DNA of 62,191 nucleotides from Spirochaetaceae bacterium (GTDB lineage: Bacteria > Spirochaetota > Spirochaetia > SZUA-6 > DRHE01): positions 2,541,974 through 2,604,164 of the forward strand of contig CP070696.1 in assembly GCA_020353535.1 (NCBI GenBank). Direction: 5' to 3'. The notes below the pieces were generated by a model. The model was not told the origin of the DNA. It was given only the letters and a program-made list of their open reading frames with translations, and ran no database searches. Each line of letters opens with the position of its first letter. The stretch's first letter is position 1. Of this stretch, positions 1 through 8,069 are shown one piece after another. A program made the position numbers and the translations under genes.

Positions 1-909
1 GTGGACGCCGGCGGGAATTACCTGGATACGGCCGATTCCTACAACGAGGGCGAGTCTGAGAAGACCTTGGGCGCCTGGTTGAAGGGCCGGACGGACCACC
101 AGGATCTGGTGATCGGTACGAAAAGCTATTTCCCCACCGGGAACGGGCCGAATCGACGGGGACAATCCCGAATCCATATCTTCCACTCCGTGGAGGAGAG
201 CCTCCGGAGACTCAGCATCGATGCGATAGACCTCTATCAGTACCATTGCTACGATGGAGCGATCTCCCTTGAGGAAACCCTCCTGACAATGGAGTGCCTC
301 ATCCAGGCTGGAAAGATTCGTTACTTCGGGATTTCCAACTACACACCGTCGACGATGATGAAGATGATCATGATGCAGCGGCAGGCCGGACGGCACCCCA
401 TCGCCTCCTTACAGTTGGAATATAGCCTCTTGGTTCGGAGTCCCGAGTGGGACCTCCTTCCGGTATGTGTGAATGAAGGTGTCGGGATCATCACTTGGTC
501 GCCCCTGGGCGGGGGCTGGCTCACCGGGAAGTATAAACGGAACCAGGCGCCACCGGAGAACAGCCGGGTCGGCCGGAAGGACCGCTGGGACGATCAGGAA
601 GAGCAAAGGGGAGGGGATCGAACCTGGCGCATCATCGACACCCTTCAAACCGTCTCGGAGAACAGGGGCGTACCGATGAGCCAAGTAGCGTTGAACTGGT
701 TGAGGAAAAAGAAGGGCGTGACAACGGTTCTCATGGGCGCCCGTACCTCGGAGCAACTCGAGACGAACCTCGGCTGCGCCGGATGGGATATGGACGACGA
801 GGAGGAAGCGATCTTGGATGAAGCCAGCGCCGTCCCGACGCCGTCGCCTTACAATTTCATCCGCCGGTATTCGCGGACCACTGACGACGGCGTGTCCAGC
901 AGCGGTTAA
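1..909 (+). CDS. Aldo/keto reductase, 5' end cut by window
   Basis: NAD(P)H-dependent aldo/keto reductase of the type often annotated as sugar or general stress reductase. The visible part starts inside the TIM barrel at the conserved segment with D-T-A-D-S-Y, whose Asp and Tyr are the catalytic pair, followed by the G-T-K lysine strand and the D-L-Y-Q-Y-H strand. The C-terminal cofactor region has V-L-M-G-A-R-T-S-E-Q-L. The first codon in the window is GTG, but family members have about 45 more residues before this point, so it is a partial gene and not a true start. A VOC protein follows 17 bases downstream in the same direction, so the two are probably cotranscribed. Substrate unknown. Confidence 0.9.
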   Translation: MDAGGNYLDTADSYNEGESEKTLGAWLKGRTDHQDLVIGTKSYFPTGNGPNRRGQSRIHIFHSVEESLRRLSIDAIDLYQYHCYDGAISLEETLLTMECLIQAGKIRYFGISNYTPSTMMKMIMMQRQAGRHPIASLQLEYSLLVRSPEWDLLPVCVNEGVGIITWSPLGGGWLTGKYKRNQAPPENSRVGRKDRWDDQEEQRGGDRTWRIIDTLQTVSENRGVPMSQVALNWLRKKKGVTTVLMGARTSEQLETNLGCAGWDMDDEEEAILDEASAVPTPSPYNFIRRYSRTTDDGVSSSG

Positions 910-926
910 CAAACGAGGAGGTCTTC

Positions 927-1334
927 ATGCAGTTAATCGGAAACGTCACGGGATTTCAGCATCTTGGAGTCCCAACGCCGGACATCGAAACCTCGGTGCG
1001 TTTTTACGAGAGCATCGGCTTTCGCATCGACGTCCGTTCGGAATTGGAGGAGAACGGCGGAAGGACGCGTATCGTCTTCATGAGTTTCGGGTTATTTTGC
1101 CTGGAGCTCTATCAACCCGCCGGAGATTTCAACCATACCCGCCTCCCCGGGCCCATCAACCATTTCACCATGGACGTGAGGGACATCGACGCAGCTTTCA
1201 CCTACTTCCGGGACGGCGGCTACGAAATCATCGAAGACGCGCCGGTTTCCCTGCCGATCCACCGGGGGGGTGTGAGATATTTCAATGTTCTGGGCCCCAG
1301 CGGCGAAAAGGTGGAATTCAATCAGTTGATGTGA
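927..1334 (+). CDS. VOC family (glyoxalase/dioxygenase fold) protein
   Basis: A 135-residue single-domain vicinal-oxygen-chelate protein. It shows the paired beta-alpha-beta-beta-beta modules: F-Q-H-L-G-V-P-T-P-D with S-V-R-F-Y near the N terminus, and I-N-H-F-T-M-D-V-R-D with A-F-T-Y-F in the middle. The histidines at the start of each module and the late Glu (K-V-E-F) fit the usual metal ligands. An AGGAGG ribosome binding site lies about 6 bases before the ATG. It follows the aldo/keto reductase closely. VOC proteins include lyases, epimerases and resistance proteins, so the reaction is not assigned. Confidence 0.85.
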   Translation: MQLIGNVTGFQHLGVPTPDIETSVRFYESIGFRIDVRSELEENGGRTRIVFMSFGLFCLELYQPAGDFNHTRLPGPINHFTMDVRDIDAAFTYFRDGGYEIIEDAPVSLPIHRGGVRYFNVLGPSGEKVEFNQLM

Positions 1335-1801
1335 GGTTCCAGCTGCGGCGCGTCGCCGATCCGGGTTTTATCTGAGCCTCATATTAAAAGTGTTCGCGAT
1401 GAGACTTGATCCTCGGTACCAAAGTGACGTCCACGGTTCCATGATGATACCCTGACAAGCCATCTAAAATACGCACGCAATGATAGCTCACCGGGCTATC
1501 GAATTTTATGTATCGATCTAAAGCCCCCTTCAAACTAGGGAGATTTCATGTTTACGACAAATCTGTGTACGCCGCAATCGCAGGAAGTGTGATCTTGAAT
1601 ATTTGCTGTTGTCAGCAAAAGTAGAAAACCGAAGTGTGAAATTATTCTATTTGAGGTCTGAGATTTGCTCTGAGATTATTCTATCGCTAAACCGGAATAT
1701 ATCGAGATAATCTTATATACCTCAACTTGGCCCATTTGTTTTTTTCATATATAATAAGATCAAACAGGAATATTCGGAACTATGGGTTAAAAGGGCTGTC
1801 A
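1335..1801. other. AT-rich intergenic stretch without a gene
   Basis: No convincing coding frame. The stretch is clearly AT-richer than the flanks. It contains a perfect 7-bp hairpin with a 4-base loop at 1602-1619 (TTTGCTG / CAGCAAA) and a 10-base direct repeat ATTATTCTAT at 1641-1650 and 1675-1684. The hairpin has no following T-run, so it is not a clear terminator. The stretch ends at a tRNA-Leu-like remnant. Confidence 0.6.
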
Positions 1802-1860
1802 CCAGACTCAAAATATGGTGAGGGGTGACCCTCGTGTCGGTTCGACTCCGACCGCCGGCA
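1802..1860 (+). repeat. tRNA-Leu-like 3' remnant, copy 1
   Basis: The sequence can be folded as the 3' part of a class II tRNA-Leu. It has an anticodon arm with loop CTCAAAA (anticodon CAA), a variable arm GAGGG-GTGA-CCCTC, a perfect T-arm GTCGG-TTCGACT-CCGAC, and the acceptor 3' strand CGCCGGC followed by A. The matching 5' acceptor strand (GCCGGCG) and a clean D-arm are absent upstream. The anticodon stem CCAGA/TATGG has a mismatch. It is therefore a remnant and not a working tRNA. The last 24 bases (1837-1860) recur exactly at 5664-5687 and with two changes at 8044-8067. Confidence 0.75.
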
Positions 1861-1949
1861 ACCTTGCAGCAAACAGTCTGTAGTATTCCAGGGTGTACCA
1901 ACATCCCGTTACTTCTACTCCGCAGCGATGGTTCTCTGACTTTTAAAGC

Positions 1950-3101
1950 TCACTCCCGCACTTTTACTACGGCCCTGCACCGCAACTTCATGCCGAAGAA
2001 AAAACGCAGTACACCAACCTGCCTTACTCCCTCGTACAAAAGCATAATGCCTGCGAGGGAGAGGACAACGATGATGAGAAACTTCACCAGAATGGGAATC
2101 TGGAGCTGTACAACCCAGAAGGCGATCAGCAGAATTATCGGTTGATGCAGCATGTAAAAGGGAAGAACTGCCTCTGTGGCATAACGAAGAAAGCGGCTCG
2201 TAGCGCTAAGGTACTTCATGCCCAGTCCAAGTATTGCCAAGATAAAGCACCAGGAAGAGAGGGTGTACTGAAACAACGGACCGACCGCTGCGGCTTGAGT
2301 CTTTATGAAGATTCCGCTTTCGAGTAGTACAATCAGGGCAATAGCCAACATGAGGGAAAAAAAGCGCTGCTTGATGATGGTCTGCTGGATCCTCTCATCG
2401 GCGAAAATCAAGTATCCGAAGAACATAAGAATGAAGTAGTAAACCATGTTCCAGCCGGCGAACTTCGTGGTCCCGAGTATGCTATCTCGGTCGATATAGA
2501 TCATGGGAAGGGCCAGCACAAGTCCTAACAGATAGATCATTCCGGGAATCTCCAGGAATGAGCCAAGCCCTCGAACAATCGGTTTTCCCGCTTTGGAATG
2601 AAATAGCAGGAAAAGGGGCATAAGCAGCATTGAGAACAGAAACAGCAACATCAGATACCACAGATGCATTCCATGAAAGGCGAAGTTGCCTCCCTCCTCC
2701 ACGCCATATAAACCTTCGAAGTAATGTGGGAACCACTGGAAGAAGGGTCCGGAGAACTGACCGTGGGTATACCGCTCCAGATACACCTGGTACGGGGCCA
2801 GAATAAAGGCGCCGAAGACCAGAGGAACGAGCAGACGTAGTACCTTGCTCCAAATAAATCTACCCGCCTTCTGATAGCCCAGGCTGTACCAGATGCCGGC
2901 CGCGGAAACCACAAAGATGGCCGGCAGCATCCACATCTCCATGAATCCGAGAACAGATGCAAATCCGGGAGAGCTCACATCCTTCACGTGCCAGTCCCAC
3001 TCATGGAACGCTCTACCGCTGTGGTAAAGAAACACGGAAATAATCAGAAGCACCCTCATCCAGTCCAGATCGTAACGTCGCTGTGGTTTGTCTTTTTCCA
3101 T
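1950..3101 (-). CDS. Acyltransferase family 3 membrane protein
   Basis: A 383-residue integral membrane acyltransferase of the acyltransferase 3 / OpgC-like family. These enzymes O-acylate glucans, polysaccharides or lipids at the cytoplasmic membrane. The N terminus has D-L-D-W-M-R-V-L-L-I-I-S-V-F-L-Y-H, with the R and H typical of the first membrane helix. About ten hydrophobic helices follow, and a late segment F-Y-M-L-H-Q-P is characteristic. AGGAGG lies about 8 bases before the ATG. The gene starts 12 bases after the stop of a receiver-only response regulator, so the two form an operon. The acyl acceptor cannot be inferred. Confidence 0.85.
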   Translation of the reverse strand: MEKDKPQRRYDLDWMRVLLIISVFLYHSGRAFHEWDWHVKDVSSPGFASVLGFMEMWMLPAIFVVSAAGIWYSLGYQKAGRFIWSKVLRLLVPLVFGAFILAPYQVYLERYTHGQFSGPFFQWFPHYFEGLYGVEEGGNFAFHGMHLWYLMLLFLFSMLLMPLFLLFHSKAGKPIVRGLGSFLEIPGMIYLLGLVLALPMIYIDRDSILGTTKFAGWNMVYYFILMFFGYLIFADERIQQTIIKQRFFSLMLAIALIVLLESGIFIKTQAAAVGPLFQYTLSSWCFILAILGLGMKYLSATSRFLRYATEAVLPFYMLHQPIILLIAFWVVQLQIPILVKFLIIVVLSLAGIMLLYEGVRQVGVLRFFFGMKLRCRAVVKVRE

Positions 3102-3113
3102 CTCCTTTACCTC

Positions 3114-3506
3114 CTAGAATATGGTCTTTTTGCGCCTTTTTCTGTAAACATGACGGATCTTATCCACCAGATCCTCCATGGCGATTCCTTTTTCCACAAA
3201 CACGTCCACCCCTGCCTCCACGGCTCGTCCTCTGGCGATATCGCTGTGGTGCATCGTGATCATGACCACTCCCACAGACTCACTGTGTTCCCTGATGCTT
3301 TTTGCAGCACTCAGGCCATCTGAAGGGGCCATTTTCATGTCCATCAGAACCACATCGGGGGCGAGACGTTTTGTTTGCTCGACAGCCTCCGAGCCATCCC
3401 TGGCTTCACCCACCACCTCTATATCGTCTACCAACTGCAGAATCGTACGCAGGCTCTGGCGTACACTTTCCTGATCATCTACGATCAGAACTCTGATCTG
3501 TTTCAT
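3114..3506 (-). CDS. Single-domain response regulator (receiver only)
   Basis: A 130-residue CheY-like receiver with no output domain. The acidic pair D-D-Q follows the first strand (V-L-I-V-D-D), the phosphoacceptor Asp is in V-V-L-M-D-M, the Thr is in V-M-I-T-M-H-H, and the Lys is in V-F-V-E-K-G, so it should be phosphorylatable. The short basic tail R-K-R-R-K-K replaces an effector domain. GGAGG lies about 10 bases before the start. It shares similarity with the NarL-type regulator upstream (same V-E-Q/I-A-Q-T-x-R-L pattern), suggesting an origin by duplication with loss of the DNA-binding domain. Its partner is probably the kinase at 4303-5499. Confidence 0.9.
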   Translation of the reverse strand: MKQIRVLIVDDQESVRQSLRTILQLVDDIEVVGEARDGSEAVEQTKRLAPDVVLMDMKMAPSDGLSAAKSIREHSESVGVVMITMHHSDIARGRAVEAGVDVFVEKGIAMEDLVDKIRHVYRKRRKKTIF

Positions 3507-3659
3507 TGTCCCAATTCCTCCTTCCGTGAATTATGGACTAGATCAGGAAATAGAACATCGAACCAGGGGATGATTTTGTATCGATATATTTATGGATTCC
3601 AGAGTACTTCTAGGGGTGTAGATCGAACAGTGTAGATCGTTTTTGTTGGTGGCTGCTCG

Positions 3660-4310
3660 TTACTTTTCTGAAACGAGGCCGTGTCTATAGGCGTAAATAG
3701 CAGCCTGGGTGCGATCGGATAGATCCAATTTGCTTAGAATATTATGAACATGAGTTTTTGCTGTTGTTTCGCTGATAAAGAGAGCCTGAGCTAATTCTGT
3801 ATTGTTCATTCCCTCGGCGATGAGCCGAAGCACCTCGATCTCGCGAGGTGTAAGATCTTTGGAAATAGCCTCTGATTCCCCCTTGAGACCGACAAACTGG
3901 TTCATCAGTTTTTTTGCGATCTCCGGATGTAGGCGGGGATCACCCTTGTGAACAGCCCGAATGGCGTCTGCCAGCTCCGCAGAGGATATATTCTTCAGAA
4001 GGTAACCGCTCGCCCCCGCTTTAATTGCGGAGAAAACTTTGTTGTCATCACTAAAACTGGACAATACGATAACTTTCGTCGACGGATTCGTGCTGCTGAT
4101 TTGCCGGGTCGCCTCTATTCCATCCATCTCCGGCATCATCAAATCCATGAGAATGATATCTGGATTTAAGCGGTTTGTTTGGGCTATGGCTTCGACGCCG
4201 TTACTGGCTTGGCCGACCACCTCGATATCCTCCATCAGATCGAGGAAGGTCTGCAGTCCTTGGCGTACAACATCGTGATCATCGACGATCAGGACCGAAA
4301 TCTTATCCAT
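3660..4310 (-). CDS. NarL/LuxR-family response regulator
   Basis: A 216-residue DNA-binding response regulator. The receiver domain spans roughly residues 1-120, with V-L-I-V-D-D, phosphoacceptor Asp in I-I-L-M-D-L-M-M-P, and Lys in G-Y-L-L-K-N. The LuxR helix-turn-helix covers about 150-210 and includes L-T-P-R-E-I-E-V-L and T-A-K-T-H-V-H-N-I-L-S-K-L. The start at 4310 was chosen because GGAGG lies about 9 bases upstream and the ATG overlaps the stop of the kinase gene by 8 bases (4303-4310), implying translational coupling. An in-frame ATG at 4325 would add five residues. It is the cognate partner of that kinase. Confidence 0.93.
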   Translation of the reverse strand: MDKISVLIVDDHDVVRQGLQTFLDLMEDIEVVGQASNGVEAIAQTNRLNPDIILMDLMMPEMDGIEATRQISSTNPSTKVIVLSSFSDDNKVFSAIKAGASGYLLKNISSAELADAIRAVHKGDPRLHPEIAKKLMNQFVGLKGESEAISKDLTPREIEVLRLIAEGMNNTELAQALFISETTAKTHVHNILSKLDLSDRTQAAIYAYRHGLVSEK

Positions 4311-5499
4311 CTTCTCCGCCTCCACCCTTCGATGTGATTTCGATGGTGATGCATGTGCCTTCTCCCGGGGAAGAGTCTATCTGCAGCGATGCCCCGATCG
4401 ATTCCAACCGCTCCCGCATGCCCGCCAGACCCAGATTTTTTTCTTTGTCTATGTCTTCAAGTCTAAATCCCTTTCCATTATCCTTCACCTTTACGGTTAC
4501 CCGGTTGCTCACGGATCGAAGCGAAAGGATCGCCTTATCCGTGTGGGCGTGTTTGAGAACATTGTTCAAGGCTTCCTCGACCACATGATAAATCTGTTCC
4601 GCCTCCTCGTCGGTCAAGCGAGGCTGCCCCGAGATGTCCAGAACTACTGCGAATTTATGCTGGCGCTCCATCAGTGTAACGTGGTGGCGCAAGGCAGGGA
4701 CAAGCCCGTGTTCGGCAACGATTGAGGGGCGCAGCTCGTGGATGAGGGTACGCATCTTATCAAGTGCCGATTGGGCCAACTCCTGCAGCTTGTCCAATTG
4801 CGGAGCCACTTGTGTTGAATTTCGTTGTTGGAGAATACGAACCGCGTCGGCAGTCAGGCGCATGCTGAAGATGGTCTGGGAAACCGAGTCGTGCAGGTCT
4901 CGAGCCAGGCGATTGCGATCCTTTACCACAGCCAGTTGCTCCGCTTGGGCGGTGTATATCTGCAGCTGTTGGTGGGCTCTTTCCAGCTCAGAAAGAAGTC
5001 TCTGGCTTTCCCGGTGTGCAGCCTCGGTTCGGCGGATCAGCACAACGAATGCGCCGACCACGAATACTGCCACGGTATTTGACACAACCAAAGGCAAGCC
5101 CCGGCTCCATCCCTGACCGAGCAGCAAGAGCACAGCCGTGACCGTGGCGAAGACTCCGATCCAGCGAAAGGCAGTTTTTCCACTGAAAACATAAACGGCT
5201 TGCAGTGCCAGGGTTACGGAGAGGGTGGAGTAAAAGTCCAGGCGGGGCGGAAGAAATGAAAGGACGATGAGGATGCCTGTTTGCACCGCCAGGATGACAT
5301 GGGTATATAACCGGGATCGATCGCGCAGCAAAGTTTGAATTCCGAGTAAGATCAGGAAAGCCGCCAGCAGAGCGACGACTTTTATCAGATAGGCATCGTT
5401 TTGATAGTACAAGAGATAACGCAGTGCAATACTTATTGCAAAGAAGTAGGCGGCCAGGTAGATGACAGCCGTTTTATGCCGGGTGATAAACCTTAGCAA
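4303..5499 (-). CDS. Sensor histidine kinase, NarX/DesK type
   Basis: A 398-residue membrane sensor kinase. Five or six hydrophobic segments fill residues 10-155. A short coiled coil (160-195) leads to a HisKA_3 dimerisation domain with the phosphorylated His near residue 203 (L-A-R-D-L-H-D-S-V-S-Q). The C-terminal ATPase domain has the N box (V-V-E-E-A-L-N-N-V-L-K-H-A) and G boxes D-N-G-K-G-F and G-L-A-G-M-R-E-R. The first codon is TTG with AAGGTG a few bases upstream. The gene overlaps the NarL-type regulator by 8 bases. With no large extracytoplasmic domain, it probably senses a membrane or membrane-soluble signal. Confidence 0.92.
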   Translation of the reverse strand: MLRFITRHKTAVIYLAAYFFAISIALRYLLYYQNDAYLIKVVALLAAFLILLGIQTLLRDRSRLYTHVILAVQTGILIVLSFLPPRLDFYSTLSVTLALQAVYVFSGKTAFRWIGVFATVTAVLLLLGQGWSRGLPLVVSNTVAVFVVGAFVVLIRRTEAAHRESQRLLSELERAHQQLQIYTAQAEQLAVVKDRNRLARDLHDSVSQTIFSMRLTADAVRILQQRNSTQVAPQLDKLQELAQSALDKMRTLIHELRPSIVAEHGLVPALRHHVTLMERQHKFAVVLDISGQPRLTDEEAEQIYHVVEEALNNVLKHAHTDKAILSLRSVSNRVTVKVKDNGKGFRLEDIDKEKNLGLAGMRERLESIGASLQIDSSPGEGTCITIEITSKGGGGEDG

Positions 5500-5663
5500 A
5501 ATACACCTTTTCAGTAAAACCGAAGTACTGTCGAGGTTATCCGCATAAAAATCTCGAGCTTCTCTCTTCGAGGTGAATAACTAAGCCTAAGCTTTATTTT
5601 TTAAATTGTGAAGTGTAAGAGTTGATGTTTCTGAGGCATCGCTGCTGGAGAGCGATCCCCGTT
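5500..5663. other. Intergenic region before tRNA remnant copy 2
   Basis: No coding frame stands out. It presumably holds the promoter for the leftward kinase operon. The stretch directly before 5664 can be read as a damaged class II tRNA body: a stem GATGT/GCATC around a 7-base loop, then GGAGA-GCGA-TCCCC in the position of a variable arm with one mismatch. There is no 5' acceptor strand. Confidence 0.4.
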
Positions 5664-5687
5664 TCGGTTCGACTCCGACCGCCGGCA
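5664..5687 (+). repeat. tRNA-Leu-like 3' remnant, copy 2
   Basis: Exact 24-base copy of the T-arm and 3' acceptor end found at 1837-1860. The match stops abruptly upstream, where a degraded variable-arm-like segment differs from copy 1. In the same orientation as the other two copies, it bounds the kinase/acyltransferase gene set on one side and the NlpC/P60-DUF4398 gene set on the other. Confidence 0.8.
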
Positions 5688-5896
5688 GTATACTATCTAC
5701 CATAACTGACCGATAAATGTATTAATCTTATCAGGCTCCTGGTTCGTACGCGTCGCAGAGGGTATATAGTCATCGGCAATAGTTTTGCCAAGAAAATTTA
5801 CGACTATAGCCTCCGGCGCTCGAATCTCTTTGATGCGGTCAGGTGCGTGACCGTCGGAAGGTCGATCCGAAGATTGCCGGGATACATGAGGTGATC

Positions 5897-7237
5897 ATGT
5901 CGGATGGAAAGATCCGGATCTTAATTCTCGTTCTATGCATCGGTGGCTCACTCCTTGCTGGAGTCTCATCGCGGTATGATCAATCGTACACCCGTGACGG
6001 GCAAGACTCCGCAAGGGAATGGGCTGGCCTCCGGGCGTTGATTTTCGGCACGGAGAGCGGACCCCTTGGAGCAGTCGAGCCGACAATACCGGCGCCGTCA
6101 TCGGCAACTGGAGAGGTGGCCATCTTCTCAGGTGGTCCGGATTCGTCTGGAGCGCGGCCGAAACATGTCGACGGGGAGCTATCCGCCGAAACTTCCAGAT
6201 CGCGATATTTGACCAAGACTCCGGAAGAATTACATGTAGAGCAGCTCATCGAAACAGCGTTCCAAAAGTACTTCAGGAGTTATCGAATCGCCGACAAGTC
6301 ACTGACTCTCAGGATGCCCTTCGGCCTCAACTTTGAGCGCGAGGGTGGTCCGGGCTATTCTCAAACGTTCTATTTGGACGGTAAGGGTACGCCGGAGCAA
6401 CTTTGGCCGTACATCGATTCGGTACTGGCCTCAGAACAGTTCGCCGGATACGTAAAGGCGATTACCAGCCCCGGCGACAAGGTAATCCTGTTTGAGCTGG
6501 AGCGGCAGGCGTACTCCCTAGTCCGGGATCAGGAGTTGTTCGAGTCGCTCAGGCGAGGCTCCTATCTCGGGACTCCGACCCGCATCCTCGTGCCCAGGAA
6601 CGCCACGGAGCTGACGGAAGCGGACGTGTACAACTACCTCTACGCCGTCGCGTCTGTGGGAGTGGATTGCTCGGGATTCACTTTTTATATCCATGATTCC
6701 CTTGCGCGGGCCTACGGTATGGACATGAGCGCGATGCTCGGCGAAAAATGGCGGACGAGCCCGAAACAGGTTGGAAAGCGAGTCGGCCTCTGGTTTTACG
6801 ATCCTGTAAGCGGGTACACCGAAACGCTCGATGACCGAATCGAGAACCTCAGACCCGCCGACGTGATCCTGTTTCGCGGGAGCGACGGAAGGCTTAAACA
6901 TTCGGCGGTAATTCAGTCGATCGATTTGCAGAAGGGGCTGCTCCGCTACGTCCAGTGCACCGACTGGGCGGTCGAGCCGGAGCGCGGAGTGCATCAATCG
7001 GTGATTGTGTTCGATCCGTCACGACCGCAGGTGAGCCTCAGACACTACTCCGTGATATGGATGCAGCAGGTCCGCCCTCCCTTCGATGGGGAGCTGGAGC
7101 CGCGGGACTGGCTGACAGACCGCGATCGCTATGCGTGGTATCCAGCCGCTGGTGGGAGTCTGGTAGTAAGGCTACAGTACCTAGCGGTACTATTTCAAAA
7201 ACGGGAATCCCTGTTCTATCTAAACGCCGACGGCTGA
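5897..7237 (+). CDS. Exported NlpC/P60-like cysteine hydrolase
   Basis: A protein of about 446 residues with a single N-terminal hydrophobic segment (signal peptide or anchor; I-L-I-L-V-L-C-I-G-G-S-L-L-A-G). A variable region of about 230 residues follows, then an NlpC/P60-like fold: catalytic Cys near residue 258 in V-D-C-S-G-F, the strand L-R-P-A-D-V-I-L-F, and catalytic His near residue 335 in L-K-H-S-A-V-I. Such enzymes usually cut peptidoglycan peptide bonds in the periplasm. An in-frame ATG at 5843 would put 18 charged residues before the signal, so the ATG at 5897, with GAGGTG just upstream, is preferred. The long N-terminal region is not recognised. It is convergent with the DUF4398 lipoprotein gene. 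Confidence 0.75.
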   Translation: MSDGKIRILILVLCIGGSLLAGVSSRYDQSYTRDGQDSAREWAGLRALIFGTESGPLGAVEPTIPAPSSATGEVAIFSGGPDSSGARPKHVDGELSAETSRSRYLTKTPEELHVEQLIETAFQKYFRSYRIADKSLTLRMPFGLNFEREGGPGYSQTFYLDGKGTPEQLWPYIDSVLASEQFAGYVKAITSPGDKVILFELERQAYSLVRDQELFESLRRGSYLGTPTRILVPRNATELTEADVYNYLYAVASVGVDCSGFTFYIHDSLARAYGMDMSAMLGEKWRTSPKQVGKRVGLWFYDPVSGYTETLDDRIENLRPADVILFRGSDGRLKHSAVIQSIDLQKGLLRYVQCTDWAVEPERGVHQSVIVFDPSRPQVSLRHYSVIWMQQVRPPFDGELEPRDWLTDRDRYAWYPAAGGSLVVRLQYLAVLFQKRESLFYLNADG

Positions 7238-7291
7238 TGTTCCATCCCCGTTGCGGCCTTTGCCGGAGCTGGAAGCGGCGAAATCAGCAGC

Positions 7292-7888
7292 CTATCGCTT
7301 CCTGACGGCGGGTCGCGGCGTGGCTTGCTCTATCGCCCTGAGCACCTCCACGATGTTATCGCGGGCGTCCCCGGCGCTTGCCATGGCGCTGTCGAACCTT
7401 TCAGCGCCCATGTCCGACTGCGCTTTGCCCAAAAGCCTCCCGGCCGCATCCAGTTTCGAGCGCAGGTTGGCGGTGTTTACCGCAGCGGTCCTGGGCAGAG
7501 CGGAAAGCTGGGATTGGGCGGATTGCAGAGTACTTCTCACGTCCGCGATCATCTTGGTGACGTCGGCACGCAGCTGCGCTTTTTTCTTGTCAGCCTCAGC
7601 CTTGGCCTGATTGGCAGCGTTCGTGGCCTCATCCGCCAGTGTCCTGGCAGTGTTGAAGTTACGGAACAGTATGAACTTATGATCCTGAGCCGACAGCTCT
7701 GCGTTCATCCTTTCCATGGCTTGTTTCGCCTGGTTCCAGGCCTCTGGGGCATACTGCTGGGCACCGGCAGCTTCCGCCGCTTCCATGGCAGCCTCCGCCT
7801 GCTGTATCTGTTCGTCGGGGGATTTGGCGCAGGAGATTACGAGTAGAGCGACAACGATCGAAAAGGCGAAAGCAAACAACCGCTTCAT
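7292..7888 (-). CDS. DUF4398 lipoprotein, helical
   Basis: A 198-residue lipoprotein. The signal peptide ends in the lipobox L-V-I-S-C at about residues 16-20. The mature part is almost entirely alanine- and glutamine-rich helix with heptad-like spacing, including Q-A-E-A-A-M-E-A-A-E and P-E-A-W-N-Q-A-K-Q-A-M, the pattern of DUF4398. The C terminus is basic (P-R-P-A-V-R-K-R). DUF4398 proteins are often encoded near OmpA-type envelope proteins; a structural envelope role is inferred. GGAG precedes the ATG. A weak 6-bp inverted repeat (GAAGCG/CGCTTC, about 7272-7301) lies between it and the convergent gene. Confidence 0.8.
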   Translation of the reverse strand: MKRLFAFAFSIVVALLVISCAKSPDEQIQQAEAAMEAAEAAGAQQYAPEAWNQAKQAMERMNAELSAQDHKFILFRNFNTARTLADEATNAANQAKAEADKKKAQLRADVTKMIADVRSTLQSAQSQLSALPRTAAVNTANLRSKLDAAGRLLGKAQSDMGAERFDSAMASAGDARDNIVEVLRAIEQATPRPAVRKR

Positions 7889-7985
7889 AGTTCACTCCTT
7901 CACGGAAAATATCCGCATTATGGACCATACAGCTCTATCTTATAACAAATTTCGGCCGTCTGAACTGTTTCAATTAACGAAGCAG

Positions 7986-8067
7986 GGGTGAAGCAACCGG
8001 TAGACGGGCCAGACTCAAAATATGGTGAGGGGTGATCCTCGAGTCGGTTCGACGCCGAGCGCCGGCA
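7986..8067 (+). repeat. tRNA-Leu(CAA)-like remnant, copy 3
   Basis: This is the longest of the three tRNA-Leu-like copies. It keeps a D-loop-like A-C-C-G-G-T-A-G-A-C stretch, the same anticodon arm with loop CTCAAAA and the same CCAGA/TATGG stem mismatch as copy 1, a variable arm, a T-arm with a compensated change (GTCGG...GCCGA), and the acceptor 3' end CGCCGGCA. The 5' acceptor strand does not pair (upstream bases are ACGAAGC-like), so it is probably not functional. It ends 2 bases before the stop codon of the leftward DUF1761 gene. Confidence 0.7.
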
Positions 8068-8069
8068 GT

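Noticed and set aside
1602..1619. Intrinsic terminator for the VOC operon
   Set aside because: The hairpin is almost 270 bases after the stop and has no following T-run.
7986..8067. Functional tRNA-Leu(CAA) gene
   Set aside because: The 5' acceptor strand does not pair with CGCCGGC and the anticodon stem has a mismatch.
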